Shown here piece by piece: positions 1-11,100 of a DNA stretch of 64,000 nucleotides. The notes beneath the pieces were generated by a model, which saw only the letters and a list, made by a program, of their open reading frames with translations, did not search any database and was not told where the DNA came from. The first letter of the stretch is position 1; each line of letters starts with the position of its first letter. Source of the DNA: Sordariomycetes sp. S80-01Y (Eukaryota > Ascomycota > Sordariomycetes); the NCBI GenBank assembly GCA_037042185.1, contig JAXQJY010000032.1, positions 2,914,001 through 2,978,000 of the forward strand, in the 5' to 3' direction. Position numbers and translations under genes: made by a program.

Positions 1-1019
1 CCGTGTAAGTCGGAACGGGGACAGGGATCGACGGGCAGTGACGTGACGCGCATGTGTGTCTGACAGCTGCGACGACGAACCTATCTTGGGGATAGCTGTT
101 TCGGATTGTGGGATGCGGTGGAGGTCTTTTTGCATTGGCGCCCGGCGGCGGGCAACGGGGGGAGGGGGGCAGAGGGGGATCGACGTGGATACGAGGCTAA
201 TTTTTTTCCTCGTTGAGCTGGGATACTTTCCTGAGACGGATGGGGACGGGCATGGTTGTTCGTCCTGCCCTTTTTTTTTTCTTTTTCTTGGCGATGAGGT
301 GAGAACTGACCTTTCCATGTAAGCCAGCAAAATCCTTGTGTGACGAGGCAAGGGTGGCTATGTGCTGTGTGTTTAGTACCTACTGAGGCCTGGTGCTAGG
401 ATACTAAGCTCACCTTAGCTACGGTAGCTACCTTACGTACCTTGCTTGAGTAAAGCACTATGTTCAGGGGCATGGGCGAACCGCACAATATCATGGGATA
501 AGTTACATTATTCTTGGTATCCTTGCCCTCGGCCGTGGCTTCGTGATGCTATGCCATTCGATGGTCTGCGTTCGACACTCTACGCGTGGGTCTTCGCAGG
601 GCGCTTTCAGCCGTGTCGTTGCTGTGCTCCGAGCCCTGGCGTCCGCGGGTCCCGTTGTTGGGCGTGCGCGCGAGCAGCTTGGAAACGTCCTGTTCTGCCT
701 GCTCTTCCGCTGGCCTGGGGTTGGCTCTCACGACAGGTGTTCCCTCTCTGGGAGAAGAGGTACCGCATGGGTGGGTATGTGATATGTTGGGAAGGGCTCG
801 CTACGTGAGGTTCTTTGTGTGAATTGGGAGGTAGAGTCCTCCTGTCAAGAGGAGACATCATGTGTGCTGTCGCTCAAACCCGCTCTTTCATTGATGCCAA
901 TATGTTTAGACAGCATCTATGCGTCGTATCCGTGTTGATCCTTCACTCGTAGCTCATCGCAAAGAGGCTATACCTCGACTCCAGGGCCTTAGGGCATCAT
1001 CACAGCTACCAGACATGCG
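1..1019. other. intergenic stretch, no gene recognised
   Basis: No frame shows a recognisable protein, and the longer open frames lack an ATG or overlap each other. A short-palindrome-rich patch at about 370-450 contains several TACCT/AGGTA words of the kind seen again near 13.1, 31.9 and 45.8 kb. Confidence 0.6.
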
Positions 1020-2987
1020 TTACCCTCGGTCGACCCCTGCCTTCAGCTTCCGCACGACTTGGTACGACCTATCGAGCTCATTCTCAATGGAGCAGCGGAC
1101 TCGCAGCGCTGCCACCGCGGGCCAAACACTCCTTTCCCCGCGCACGATCCAGTAGTTGACCGTCTCCCTGGTCGGAGTCTCCAGCAACCGGATGAAATCT
1201 GCGGCTGTCACCTCGGGCACCAGCGTTACGGAGGCCACGGGGATCTGCTCATCGACAAGGAAGCGTCGGATGCTAGCCGGCAGGAGACGCAAGGTATCGA
1301 GCTGGCCCAGACGATGCCTGACCTCCAAGCCTACCATTCTGACCAGGAAGGCCGTTAGCTGTGTCGACCGACTCTTGGACTGGACCAGTGATGGGCCGTG
1401 CATGTCCGACTGGAGGAAGGGAATGAGATATGGCCGGGCCTGGCTGACAATAAAGTGGTTGACGTTGAAGAGCTCGACTATCCGACGGAGGGGCGAGTCT
1501 CGATCGTTGTAGGATATGTGTGTCCAATGGTGGAAATCGATGGTGTTGGCCGGCGCCCAAGGGACAATGTGGCCGTGGACGTCTTTGCAAAGCAATGTCG
1601 TCTTGTTGGAGCCGTAGAAGGTCGGCGAAGAGGCGTTCGAGGCAACTGCGGCCGTCCAGATGAGCTAGACCTGTCAGCTATGAGATGAAAGAGAGGTGCA
1701 TGCCACCTACAACATTGGGGGCGGTCAGGTAGTTGAGCAGTGTTGGAACGCCGCCCTGCCCTCCCGTGGCCACCGTGATGTTCAGCACTCTCTTGCTCCG
1801 ATTGTATGCTTCTTCAAATGTGAGGTCCCCCACGTTAGCTCGAACGCATTCTTCCAGGACTTTCACATCGAGGAAATAGCCTTCCCTGGAGAACCGTCGG
1901 AGTCGGCGCAACAACGTATCCCATCTGGACCGCAGCGTTTCGGGCCTGGGCGGGTCGCCCATATCGACTCGCCCTTTTACGGAGAACGCCGACAAGTCGA
2001 TTCCATCTCCTTTCAGAACAGCCGGAAGCTCCTCAGTTGTGTGGACCGCCACCAGAGCCGCGATCAAAGCACCAGTTGCAGTCCCGGTGATTATCCTCGG
2101 CAACAGGCCCCTCAGAAACAGTGCTTTCACAACCCCCAGATGACAAAGGCCGAAAATGGCACCACCCTGCAAGACAAGCGTGCTCCTCCCGAAGGCCTGC
2201 CTCGTGTCGTGTATGAAATCGAGCTTCATCTGGTTTGTCAACGCTTCCTCTCCCGCTCGGCCCTCCGCCGCTGGCCCTCCTGCTCCATTTGCGGTACCCT
2301 TCGTTGGTATCGAGCTAATGTCCTCCACCGTTTCGGCCACATTGGCAACGTACTCCTCAATTAAGTACTTGGTTCCGGAGAAGGCGCGGTTGAAGAGCTT
2401 CGGGGAGGTGATGTTGCCCAGGTTGCGGACGAGGCCGGAGCGGAGGATGTTGACCAGGGCCTGGAAGTCAGAGTCCTCGCGGGCGGCGAGAAGGGTGTTC
2501 AGGCGGGAGGTTATGAGGCGCCAGTCGTAGTACTTGCTGGTGGGGTTGTTACGCCTGCAGCTAGCTGTCAGCTTCGTCGTTGCTGTTGGGGAGAGAGTGC
2601 AGGAGACGTACCACAGGTCCAATCCCAACAGGTTGTCGAGGTGCAGAGCAGCCTCCTCCCAGTCCTCATACGCCTCTGCGTTTCGGAGGAGGTCGAGCCA
2701 TAGCTCCACGGGGTTGCGGCGCGTACACCAGCTTAGCAGCTTCTTGACGGGCGTCAGCATAGCTCTCGTCCAACCGGGTGGCGGGCGCACGGGAACGATG
2801 CGTCCAGAGGGGTGATGCGAACCTTGCGCCAAAAGTTGACGACGTCAACGACGACTCTCCATACGGCGAGAACTATGCCCATGATTGTGCCGAGGGTAGA
2901 TCAGATCACAAGCGCGAGAGCATCAGGTCCGTTGGGGAGCCTCAGGTGGGTCGATCGGTGCGGGCCCCGGAGCAGGAGAGCCGTCAT
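1020..2987 (-). CDS. patatin-like phospholipase / TAG lipase family protein, 5' end apparently disrupted
   Basis: Member of the fungal patatin-domain lipase family (Tgl3/4/5 relatives), expected to hydrolyse triacylglycerol or phospholipid at lipid droplets or membranes. The Gly-rich oxyanion motif LVLQGGAIFGLCHLG is followed by TGTATGALIAAL at the nucleophile elbow. Introns are placed at 2555-2611 (57 nt, in frame) and 1665-1710 (46 nt). The C-terminal exon 1020-1664 reads from LIWTAAVAS through LLCKDVHG to the stop. The N-terminal start fits ATG 2987 (MTALLLRGPH), but that frame meets a TGA at 2901-2903. The next residues (STLGTIMGIVLAVWR, hydrophobic) are in the same frame, and the body of the gene lies in another frame from about 2785. 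If the 5' part is not translated, ATG 2760 (MLTPVKKLL) would give an N-truncated protein. Either a decaying allele, a sequence error or unusual splicing explains this. The family call is firm; the 5' model is not. Confidence 0.75.
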
Positions 2988-3488
2988 CCCATGTTCTAGG
3001 CGATTGGCAGCTGGGCAAGGAGACAATTGGAGGGTTCGGGTGTATGGATTTGCAATTGGGCGTCGATCGGGAGGTTGCGGTGTTGTTGAGGGGGAGGTGT
3101 GTGCGCTCTTGGTTGGGGGGAGGCTGTTGGCATGTGACGATGGTTTTGTGTAATCATGGGATGACCTCACTGCTCGGCCGGCTCGACGCCGCGCCCCGGT
3201 ATCGCGGTTACACCCTGAGACTTTGACGATTGGACGACAACTCCAATGCGACGATAATTCCAATGCTCTGAGCAGCGATAGAAAGCATCTTTGGCTTAGG
3301 ATAGGCTTCATGGAGAGACTGTATAGCATGGGCGTAAGGCGCTCAAGCCAGATGTGGGAGTCTCAACGCATCATAAAATCCGTCTCACAAGAGTCGTATG
3401 GTGAAAATATCAATTGTTCCCTAAAAATCCCAAGTTGCGCCTGAGAACCCATATTCCTCTAATAGGCCACTACGATGCTAAGGATGTC
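2988..3488. other. intergenic, patatin gene 5' flank and LEO1 3' flank
   Basis: Contains no recognisable coding sequence. It should hold the promoter of the patatin-like gene and the 3' end of LEO1, both on the minus strand. Confidence 0.5.
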
Positions 3489-4780
3489 CTACTCATCTTC
3501 TTCATCGTCGCTTTCGATGACGCGCCGCTTGCTCTTGCTGGATGTCTTCATGACCGGCTCATCTTCCTCACCTGAAGCATCTTCGTCCTCTGGCTCCGCG
3601 GTCCTCTGGCGCTTGGACTTGGGCGCTGCATCCACCTCATCCAGAATATCATCGTCATCTTCCATTTCCTCGTCTTCCTCCTCGTCAGTGCCAACCAGGA
3701 ACCCATCGTCGTAGTCGTAGTTCTCATGTCGCGGCACGCCTTGGGGCGTGTCGTCGTCAGAGTCGTACTCGGGACGATGTCTCTTTGGCTTGCCCCCGGG
3801 CGCACCTCTTTTACGCTCGCGCCGGCCGCCCTCGAGCGCGCCGACCGACAAACCACCACCCGCAGACCGTCCAAGGCCGTATTGCCTCGCTTGGGCATTC
3901 TCCTGTTTGCGCTGAGCCTTGATGCGCTCCTTCTCGAGCTGCTCGGCCTTCTTCTTCTGCAGCTCTGGATCGACCGTAGTCTTGAAGAGCCTCTCTGTGG
4001 TGCCAGCCTTCTTTTCCTTGGCCATGCTTTGCTTGAAGTACTTTAGAGCTTCGTCTCCGCCTGTGGCGTTCGGTCGCACATCGTACTGCTCAGTGACATG
4101 CCCGACGGTCATGAGCATGTTACTGCTGAGCTCGGCAGCTGCAGCGTAGTAGTGCGTGTCTTGGACCTCGTTATACGGCTTGTTAGGCGGGGGAGCGAGT
4201 GGCTTCTGTCGGATCTCGAACTGTTCGCCGCCCACTGAGATGGTCATACTGCCGTCACTCCATCGCAGAATGTTCGTGTTGCTGTGGAGGTGACCGGTGG
4301 AATCGTCTCTCTTGAAGCGCGCTACCTGTAGCGGGCGCTCGGCTCTGGCATTCTCGATGTCGGCTTCAGAGGGTTCAAAGTCGTCCGTGTACGCCTCAGG
4401 GTGGAATCGCAGAAACTTGGGGACGCGCAAAGCCCGTAACTGCATGAAAACGTCAGATTTGTCTCTCGGGCGGCTGAACAGCTCTGAGCGAGGCTTACCG
4501 TGCCGTCAGTGGGCTTTGGCACAGGATGGCGGTAGGCGGTCATGTCGATAATGACATGTTGCTTCACATCATGCTCTGGTTCCCTCTCCTCGTCATCGTC
4601 ATAGTCGCGTCGACGAGCGGTGTCGTATCCCTCAGGATCAGACGCGAGGTCGTCATCGTCAAGGACCCTCTCCCTGGGAGAAGCCGGCGCCTGGCTCCCA
4701 AGCTCCTGATCATCGTCGTCGCCGAAAAGGTCGTCGCCGCCATCGTCAATGGGATCAATGGGATCCTCGGAATCAGACAT
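3489..4780 (-). CDS. LEO1: Leo1-like subunit of the RNA polymerase II Paf1 complex
   Basis: Paf1C travels with RNA polymerase II and promotes histone modification and elongation; Leo1 pairs with Paf1. Two exons: 4499-4780 and 3489-4439, split by a 59-nt intron (4440-4498, GTAAGC...TGCAG), giving 410 aa. The start MSDSEDPIDP is the first ATG of an acidic N-terminus rich in Asp and Ser. The Leo1 core follows, with VPKFLRFHPEAY and the segment NTNILRWSDGSMTISVGGEQ, then the conserved stretch around DTHYYAAAAELSSNMLMTVG. The C-terminus is a highly charged Lys/Arg then Asp/Glu tail ending SDDEEDE, typical for Leo1. It is divergent from the Mob gene, sharing about 740 bp. Family assignment is confident. 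Confidence 0.93.
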
Positions 4781-5521
4781 TGTGTCTTGACTTGGTGCTA
4801 GTCTGAGAGGATCGTTCGGTGGCCTCCAAGGATGTACGGTAGGTCTGGGATTGTTGGTCGCTTGGAACAATGGCTCGACCCAAAATTGAGGTCGATCTTT
4901 CGTTGGCGCGCGAGGTCGCGACGTGGTGAGGCTGGAGAAAGAACTATGTGTGGCGGCAACAGCGAGTGGGTCTCACCAGCCACAAACCATCGAAGCCATT
5001 GACCACTGCGCCAGTGGCCGCTTAATATTTCAACTTGAACTCAATCGGGCCTCGAAACCTGATTCGGGCTGAAGTTTGTTGACCCTGATGTCAACAACGG
5101 GACATTTCATCACACGGAAACACTGGAGCGAAGCAATTGGGAGAGCCCTTTGCTGAACGGCTGGACTAAACTCGGGGCCAGATTCATGGATGTTCCACAA
5201 GCAGTCTAGCGCGTCTCACCGCTGGGGGCAACCCCACGGCGGTGGTTCAGGGGACGCTGCGACGTCGCGTGTGAGGGAGGGGCGGCCTCAAGTTCTTCGC
5301 GCCTCATCGCTCTTCCATGTGAATTCATCTTCTCGTTCATTAGCGCCGTCTCTCCTTCATCTTGACGACTTTCGGCGACATTACGTCTGTCATAAGTCAA
5401 CCGCTGGAGCATTAGATCCGCGCATCGAAGCAACGAAGCATCTCCTGGACCCCGCGAAGCGACAGGCCTTCCAAACTCCCTGATCGAGTCCCTGCGATTC
5501 CGCCCCGCGCCCGTCGCCATC
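4781..5521. promoter_or_regulatory. divergent promoter region LEO1 / Mob gene
   Basis: About 740 bp between two divergent starts. No uninterrupted coding sequence is recognised. The Mob-proximal part is pyrimidine-rich (CATCTTCTCG, TCTCTCCTTC), as is common for fungal leaders. I see no clear TATA box. Confidence 0.45.
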
Positions 5522-6996
5522 ATGTCGAATCTCTTCTCTGGAATGTGAGTATCATCAATTCACGCTTGCGTTGCTCAATTCATGCCGCTTGAGGCGGACT
5601 CGCGATCGCTCTGTGAGCACAAGTAGCGTCATGTACGAGAGTTCCCGACAGTCGGGTTTCTAGGCCCCAGAATGCCTAGCATAGGCGCATGTGGGATGTG
5701 AGGGGCACAGAGCTATGTATCAACGACACTCATCTGCCCAATCTGGCTTCGGGAGAGTCGGACTCTTCTCCCTTCGTGCACTTGCGGAAGGCTTCGGTCA
5801 CGCCTCTAGCACCTCAGACAAGAAGGGGCTTTAGCAGAACACTTATCTCATCTACTTGCTTCAGGCTTGTCGGACCCGAAAGGACCTCACATTCGCATAC
5901 GAACGGCTTGACTGACATACATGTAGCAACGCCCGCTTTAGGGGCGGTGGTTCAGCCAAGCCATCAGCGCAAGAAAAGAGCCCGACATCATCAACCGCCG
6001 GCCAGGCTCCCTCACCAGAGACTCTCTCGCAAGCAAGCAAGTCTTCCACCAGCCTTGCTCCAAAGCTTTCGCCCCTACCGAACTCGCCATCATTGGCTCA
6101 GAGCATGGGCGTTGAAGACACGAGCAGCATGTCACCAGACGACATCATTGCTTCTTATCATCTGCCGAGGCCCTACCCCCTCTGGCTCAACCCCGCGTAC
6201 GCCAAACACATTGTCAAGGGCAACTTCATGACCCTCAGCGCAAGGCCGAAGACGGTTGAGCAAGGAGAGTGGATTGCGCATCAAGTGGTTGAGCACTACC
6301 GCAACCTTTGGAATTTTGTGCGCGTGCTCCATGAGAAGGAAGAGGATGGTAGCACCATCTGCAACCAGACGACATGCCCTCGCATGTCTGCCGGGACGTA
6401 CGTAAAAACATCGTTGATATCTGGTACAGATGCTAACCGCCGCCAGGAACCACTCGTTTACATGGCTCAACAGCCGCCGGGAGCCCGTAGAGCTACCAGC
6501 TTACGAATACATGACTCTCATGCAACGCTGGATCTCGGGCAAAATCGACGACGAAAAGATGTTCCCAACTGATCCCTCGGGCATCTCCTACGCACACAGC
6601 GCCGGCATCACCACCACCCCCTTGTCCCAGCTCTCTGATGGCGACGGACCAGAGTGGCCAGGCAAGAGATCCGGCTTTCCCGAAAAGTTCATCGATGTCT
6701 GCCAGATGATTTTCCGCCAGATGTTCCGCGTGTACGCCCACTTGTACTGGGCCCACTTCACCGAGCCCTTCTACCATCTCAACCTAGAGAAGCAGCTCAA
6801 CAGTTGTTTCTCGCACTTTGTGCTCACGGCGACGGCCCTCGATATGCTGAAGCCGGCGGAGCTGGAGCCCATGCAGCCTCTGCTGGATCTCTGGGCGGCG
6901 AATGGGACGTTCCCTCCAGAGTCCAAGGCCTACGAGTACGCGAACGCCAAGGTCGGGGAGCGCATTCTCCAGGTCACTGGGTTCACGCCGCAGTGA
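5522..6996 (+). CDS. Mob1/phocein-family kinase activator, probably Mob2-type
   Basis: Mob proteins bind and activate NDR/LATS kinases; Mob2 partners Cbk1/COT-1 in polarity and hyphal growth. Three exons: 5522-5544, 5927-6397, 6447-6996, giving 347 aa. Exon 1 encodes only MSNLFSG plus part of a codon. Intron 1 is long (382 nt) with a CTGAC branch-like site near 5911, and intron 2 is 49 nt. After a Ser/Pro-rich N-terminus (about residues 10-80), the Mob core runs from EQGEWIAHQVVEHYRNLWNF through the metal-site region CNQTTCPRMSAG, ELPAYEYMTLMQRWI, and RVYAHLYWAHF with its His residues. The LPxYEYM and long N-terminal extension favour Mob2 over Mob1 or phocein, but that subfamily call is inference. 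Confidence 0.88.
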
Positions 6997-7376
6997 GGGA
7001 CGCTGAGCTCTGAGGCAGATATGAATTTGGGTGCTATTTTTGATAATGATACTACGCATGGGGCAATAGAAACTGAGTGTTTGGGTTCGGGAAGACAAGA
7101 GGCGCTGGTACGCAAGGGCATCGGGTTACTGGGTGAACAATGGCTTACGGATCTCGGGGACAAATTTCGTAGAATGATTGACATCAAACAAACGCAGCGC
7201 AGAGCGCTTCAATAGCTTCTTCTGCCTCGGCTCTTCCTTGCAGTGGCTTTCACGGACACGCACGCGGACTCCTGTAGCCATTGTAATCCCCCGTATCACC
7301 TTTCCAGAAGCTTCACCCTTACTTCTTCGCCAAACTGCGGACAACTGGCCCCTACCCAAGCCTCCCAGACACACCA
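6997..7376. other. short convergent intergenic spacer
   Basis: Separates the Mob stop from the stop of the minus-strand DUF3237-like gene. It presumably carries both 3' UTRs. No further gene is seen. Confidence 0.5.
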
Positions 7377-8125
7377 CTAGTCCGAGTCCAGCATCTGCCC
7401 GCAAGCAGCCGCCACCTCGCTGATCTTGTACTCGACAACAATTGGCTCGTCCTCCTCGACGATGAAGCGGCCGGAGCCGACGAAGAGCCTACTCTGTATG
7501 GGCTGGAGGTCCGGGTCCTCTGTTTCAAAGCGGATCTGGACGACTGTGCAGGAGTGTCAGCCTAGCCTGAGCTACGTGTGTTCTAAGGCCTGGGTTGGAA
7601 TGGGCGTATCAATTTCAGGGGCTTTGTAGATATAGAGGGGTCAACAATCCGTAGTACTGGATGTAAAAGCAACAGATTCAAGAAAAAGGGTGCAAGCTCA
7701 CAGGCATTCCCAAACCCCGTGGTGGTGGCATTGCCGTCCCCCCTGATGACCCTCCCTTCGTCGCCCAGCAAGCCCACAACCCCCGTGTACCCAAATCGCA
7801 CGAGCGCACCAGTGTCCTCTGACCGCGCAATAGACGCCACCTCCAACCTGACGTGCTGCCCGTCCTGATCCCGACGCAGGTAGTCACTGCCCTGGATGAA
7901 GGTGGCGGTCAGGGGGAAGGGGTAGGAGGGTTCGGAGACGAGGGAGCCGGCGTTGGGGAGGAAGGGGATGTTGAGGAGGTCTTCGGAGATGGTGAGCGGG
8001 CGGTCGATGAAGATCTGAGTGGTGAGACGGCTGTGGGAAGGAGGGGAATGGGGGAGAGGATGACGGGTATGGCTTACACGGGCAGTGAAGGCTGGGATGA
8101 GTACTGGGAAGTTGGAGAGCTTCAT
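7377..8125 (-). CDS. DUF3237-like small protein
   Basis: Function unknown. Three exons: 8078-8125, 7702-8014, 7377-7543, giving 175 aa. Introns are 63 nt (8015-8077, in frame, GTAAGC...CTCAG) and 158 nt (7544-7701, GTGAGC...ACAG). The start is ATG 8125 (MKLSNFPVL); an in-frame ATG at 8161 would add 12 residues. Recognition rests on the DUF3237 layout: an N-terminal PLTI strand, a Gly-rich bend (PNAGSLVSE), a YLRRDQDGQHVRLEVASIA core, a GALVRFGYTGVV strand and the C-terminal FVGSGRFIVEEDEPIVVEY segment. Members are small beta-barrel-like proteins of bacteria and fungi without an agreed activity. The exon 2/3 junction reads GNAFVQIRFET, which restores an uninterrupted domain. The family call is moderately sure. 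Confidence 0.72.
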
Positions 8126-11100
8126 GTCGGTGACGGTATCGTCGGTAGTCTCAGAATGCACGCAGCGTTAGAACGTGATGCCATTGATGTCACTAGATTG
8201 TTCAGTCCCTCGGCATGAGAATGGTCCTTCCGCTGATCATCCCACAGCTCTCTCGTCTATATGAACCTGACCCGCTCGCAACCTACTCCTGTCTGGTTGG
8301 CCATCAATAGGGGAGCAAACTGCACGGGCAAACTGGTCGTTAAGCGAGGGTGTGGGAATCACACGCAGTAACGGGCGAGAAGAGGACGTGTTGATGGTCT
8401 GCGGTCCTACGAGCTTCGGAGGTCTGTGGGATCGGACTTGCGGGGTTGCCGCTGATCAAGAGGAGGCCACGTAGACTCTAGAGACGCCTTTTCGTGTGGC
8501 TCGCAGGATCAAGCGGGTGCAAACGAATCTCGGTTCAGGTAGATTGACCAGAGACGCGGAGGACATGAAGACCGATCTACCGGACGCCCCAGCGGTGAAC
8601 CTGGTGCATCGTACCTCCATTACTCAAAGGACGCACGTAGTTGACTATAACCAATTAATACAGACTTCTAGATTCTACATTAGGTGTTGTCAAATCCCAG
8701 TTCAGTAGAGAGCAAGATCTTACCATCGGTAGGGCAAAGACACAACATCCACGATACACTGCAATCTCCCCTTCGAAGCATCGGCAGTCCTGACTGGCTT
8801 TTAGCCCCCGTAACATCGCCACCTTAGCTTGCTTTGGAGGGCAACTCAGTGGAACAGCGACTCGGACCGGACACTGCCGGTAGTGACGGGCATCGATCTT
8901 CATGGTATCACCGCATTCGTTGCGGAGAAGACAACCACAGCTGCCCGTCTGCCCATGCAGCCACCCATCGCCACGCAGATGAGGCGTGAGATAGATTGTG
9001 TAGATGCAATATCCAGATCTCGTCGTCTTGGAAGATCGATAAATGACCAGTGGTTTGCTACGGTATCTGATAGGAAGCGCGTCTCGCTTGTACGTGCCCA
9101 GAAGAAGTGGTGTGGGAACATCTCGACCAGCTGTTTCCCACGCACCAGACTCTCAAATCAACCAGGTGACAGGACTCTGGTGGCCAAGTTGACCAACGTA
9201 AGACAATCAGATTCCTGTGCCGAATTCTACTTCTAAGAAATATTGCCGATGGCCCGATCCTGCTAGAGGTTCTCAGGCAAATGATCGAACGACGGACTCA
9301 AATCGGCAAGTTGCCGAAAGTGCGGACAACTCGTGTGATACTCCGAACTCCTGAGTTTAGAACGCTGAAGTACAGCATTTATAGCGAAGATGCAATATAC
9401 ACAAGCAATGCACTCCATAAGGCCATGGTGAACAAGCAATGGACATGTAGTTTAGACTCGACAAAGCCTCATGTACAAAGATACTGTTCCTGTAATGTTT
9501 ACTCATCGAACGGTTCACACCTATCGTCCGACGTTCGATCGACAGGTGAAGACTTCATTAACACTCTACAAGGCCTTAGATGCACTTGGACACCCGTTGG
9601 AAGTGACCTGCCCTCGAACGCAAAGTCCACGTTAAGAACTACTACGTGACCTTTGTGAGGAATGGCAAGTCCCAGCCCCGACACATCAAGTGCCGCGGCG
9701 AAGACAAGCGGTGCCGATAGAGGCGCGCGAAGCTTTTGGCCTCTGCGCTGCGCCCATCTTGCGGTGAGAGCCTTGTCGCATGGGATACCACTGCCACGAT
9801 GCTCGTGCTGGCCACGCACCCACCCGCCAACGGCCCTGGGCTCGTCTCACACAGGATATCAATGTGACTCGAAGCACTCAGCGATATCGCAAACTTGTGA
9901 CTCAGAAGCTTGAATCCCGATACGGACAAACGAAACAACAGACGTTCCTGGATAGTATTCCATACAGGACCCACTTGGAAGGAAAGCTCGCATGGCGCCA
10001 TGACACTTGTCAATGCAGATACCGAAGCAAAGCTTAGTACATAGCTCTTGGCGTGAAATTTTCGTATGGGGTCCGTTCTCCACGACAGATCGTTGCTTGA
10101 TGATGTCTTCCGTGCGCAGTATCTGGTTTTGGAACCCTTCGTAATCAGGCAAGTCAGGTCGAGCGCCTCTCGGATCCATAACGTTGCTGACCGCAAGTTG
10201 GTGTAACAAGCCAGGAAGCAATTTACTAGCGCAGGGCCTGAAACACACAGAGATCCTCCGTAAACCAGGTGTTGGGCTCGTCTGTGGATAGGATATATCG
10301 CGCATTGCTGGGAGTGCAGTTGGTGGTGAGCAGTTGTGCCTGCCGATTGAGATCTTGCAAGCAGGCATATCGCCAGAGCTTGAGGCAGCAGGGAGTGCAC
10401 ACGAATGAGGGGGATAACCTGTTTCGACGCCTACTACCAACTTTCCTGCAATGTCCCTGAGTGTGAGCCGCACGTACGAACTTGCGGGTCTCCTCGTTCG
10501 GCTGGTGAGATCAAAACGTAGCAGGAGCTCAACACATTAAGCAACTGGCCACGATGACGCGCTTGTCCTGTGCAGTCAGGCCGCACCGAGAGGACCCTTC
10601 CCCTTGAGATCTTGCAGTGGGGGAGATCTAGGTGCGGCATGCCAGTAACGGTCGAGCCTGACTTTCCAGAATGATACAGAGCCCGGCTGACGTCCTGGGT
10701 CGAATGGGGAGCTTGCTGAAGGTCAGGCTGCGATCAAGGAAGCAGATCCGGCGACCTTGGTAGCCCATGAGACTGCTTCATTTGGTAGCAAGGGTCATGA
10801 AAGCGAGGCCGCTTGTTGTGAAAGGGCCATGAAGCTGAGCCCCTCGGCTGGTCGCCTTGCCCCATTGATTGGGTGGGGTGCGATGGCACTGTTTTCTCGG
10901 CATCGATACGAAGACTAGTCCGGGCGTTTGTTCTCGAGGCAATAAGACCTGATACCGGTATGGCTTCTGAAGCTGGAAGGCATGACGATGCATCAGCCTC
11001 GCGACTGGTGAGCACCAGCAGAATCGAGCGCGTAGAGGTGGGAGTGTCGATGCCTAAGAGATGCCATAGCCCCTAACCAAATGCACGCGCACACCTCGTG

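Noticed and set aside
9642-10400. 252-codon minus-strand open frame in the gene-free interval
   Set aside because: It opens with GTG, overlaps another 204-codon frame in a different phase, and has no recognisable domain or compositional signature of a gene.
9859-10473. 204-codon minus-strand open frame
   Set aside because: It opens with GTG and has no family resemblance; two overlapping frames in one region suggest chance openness.
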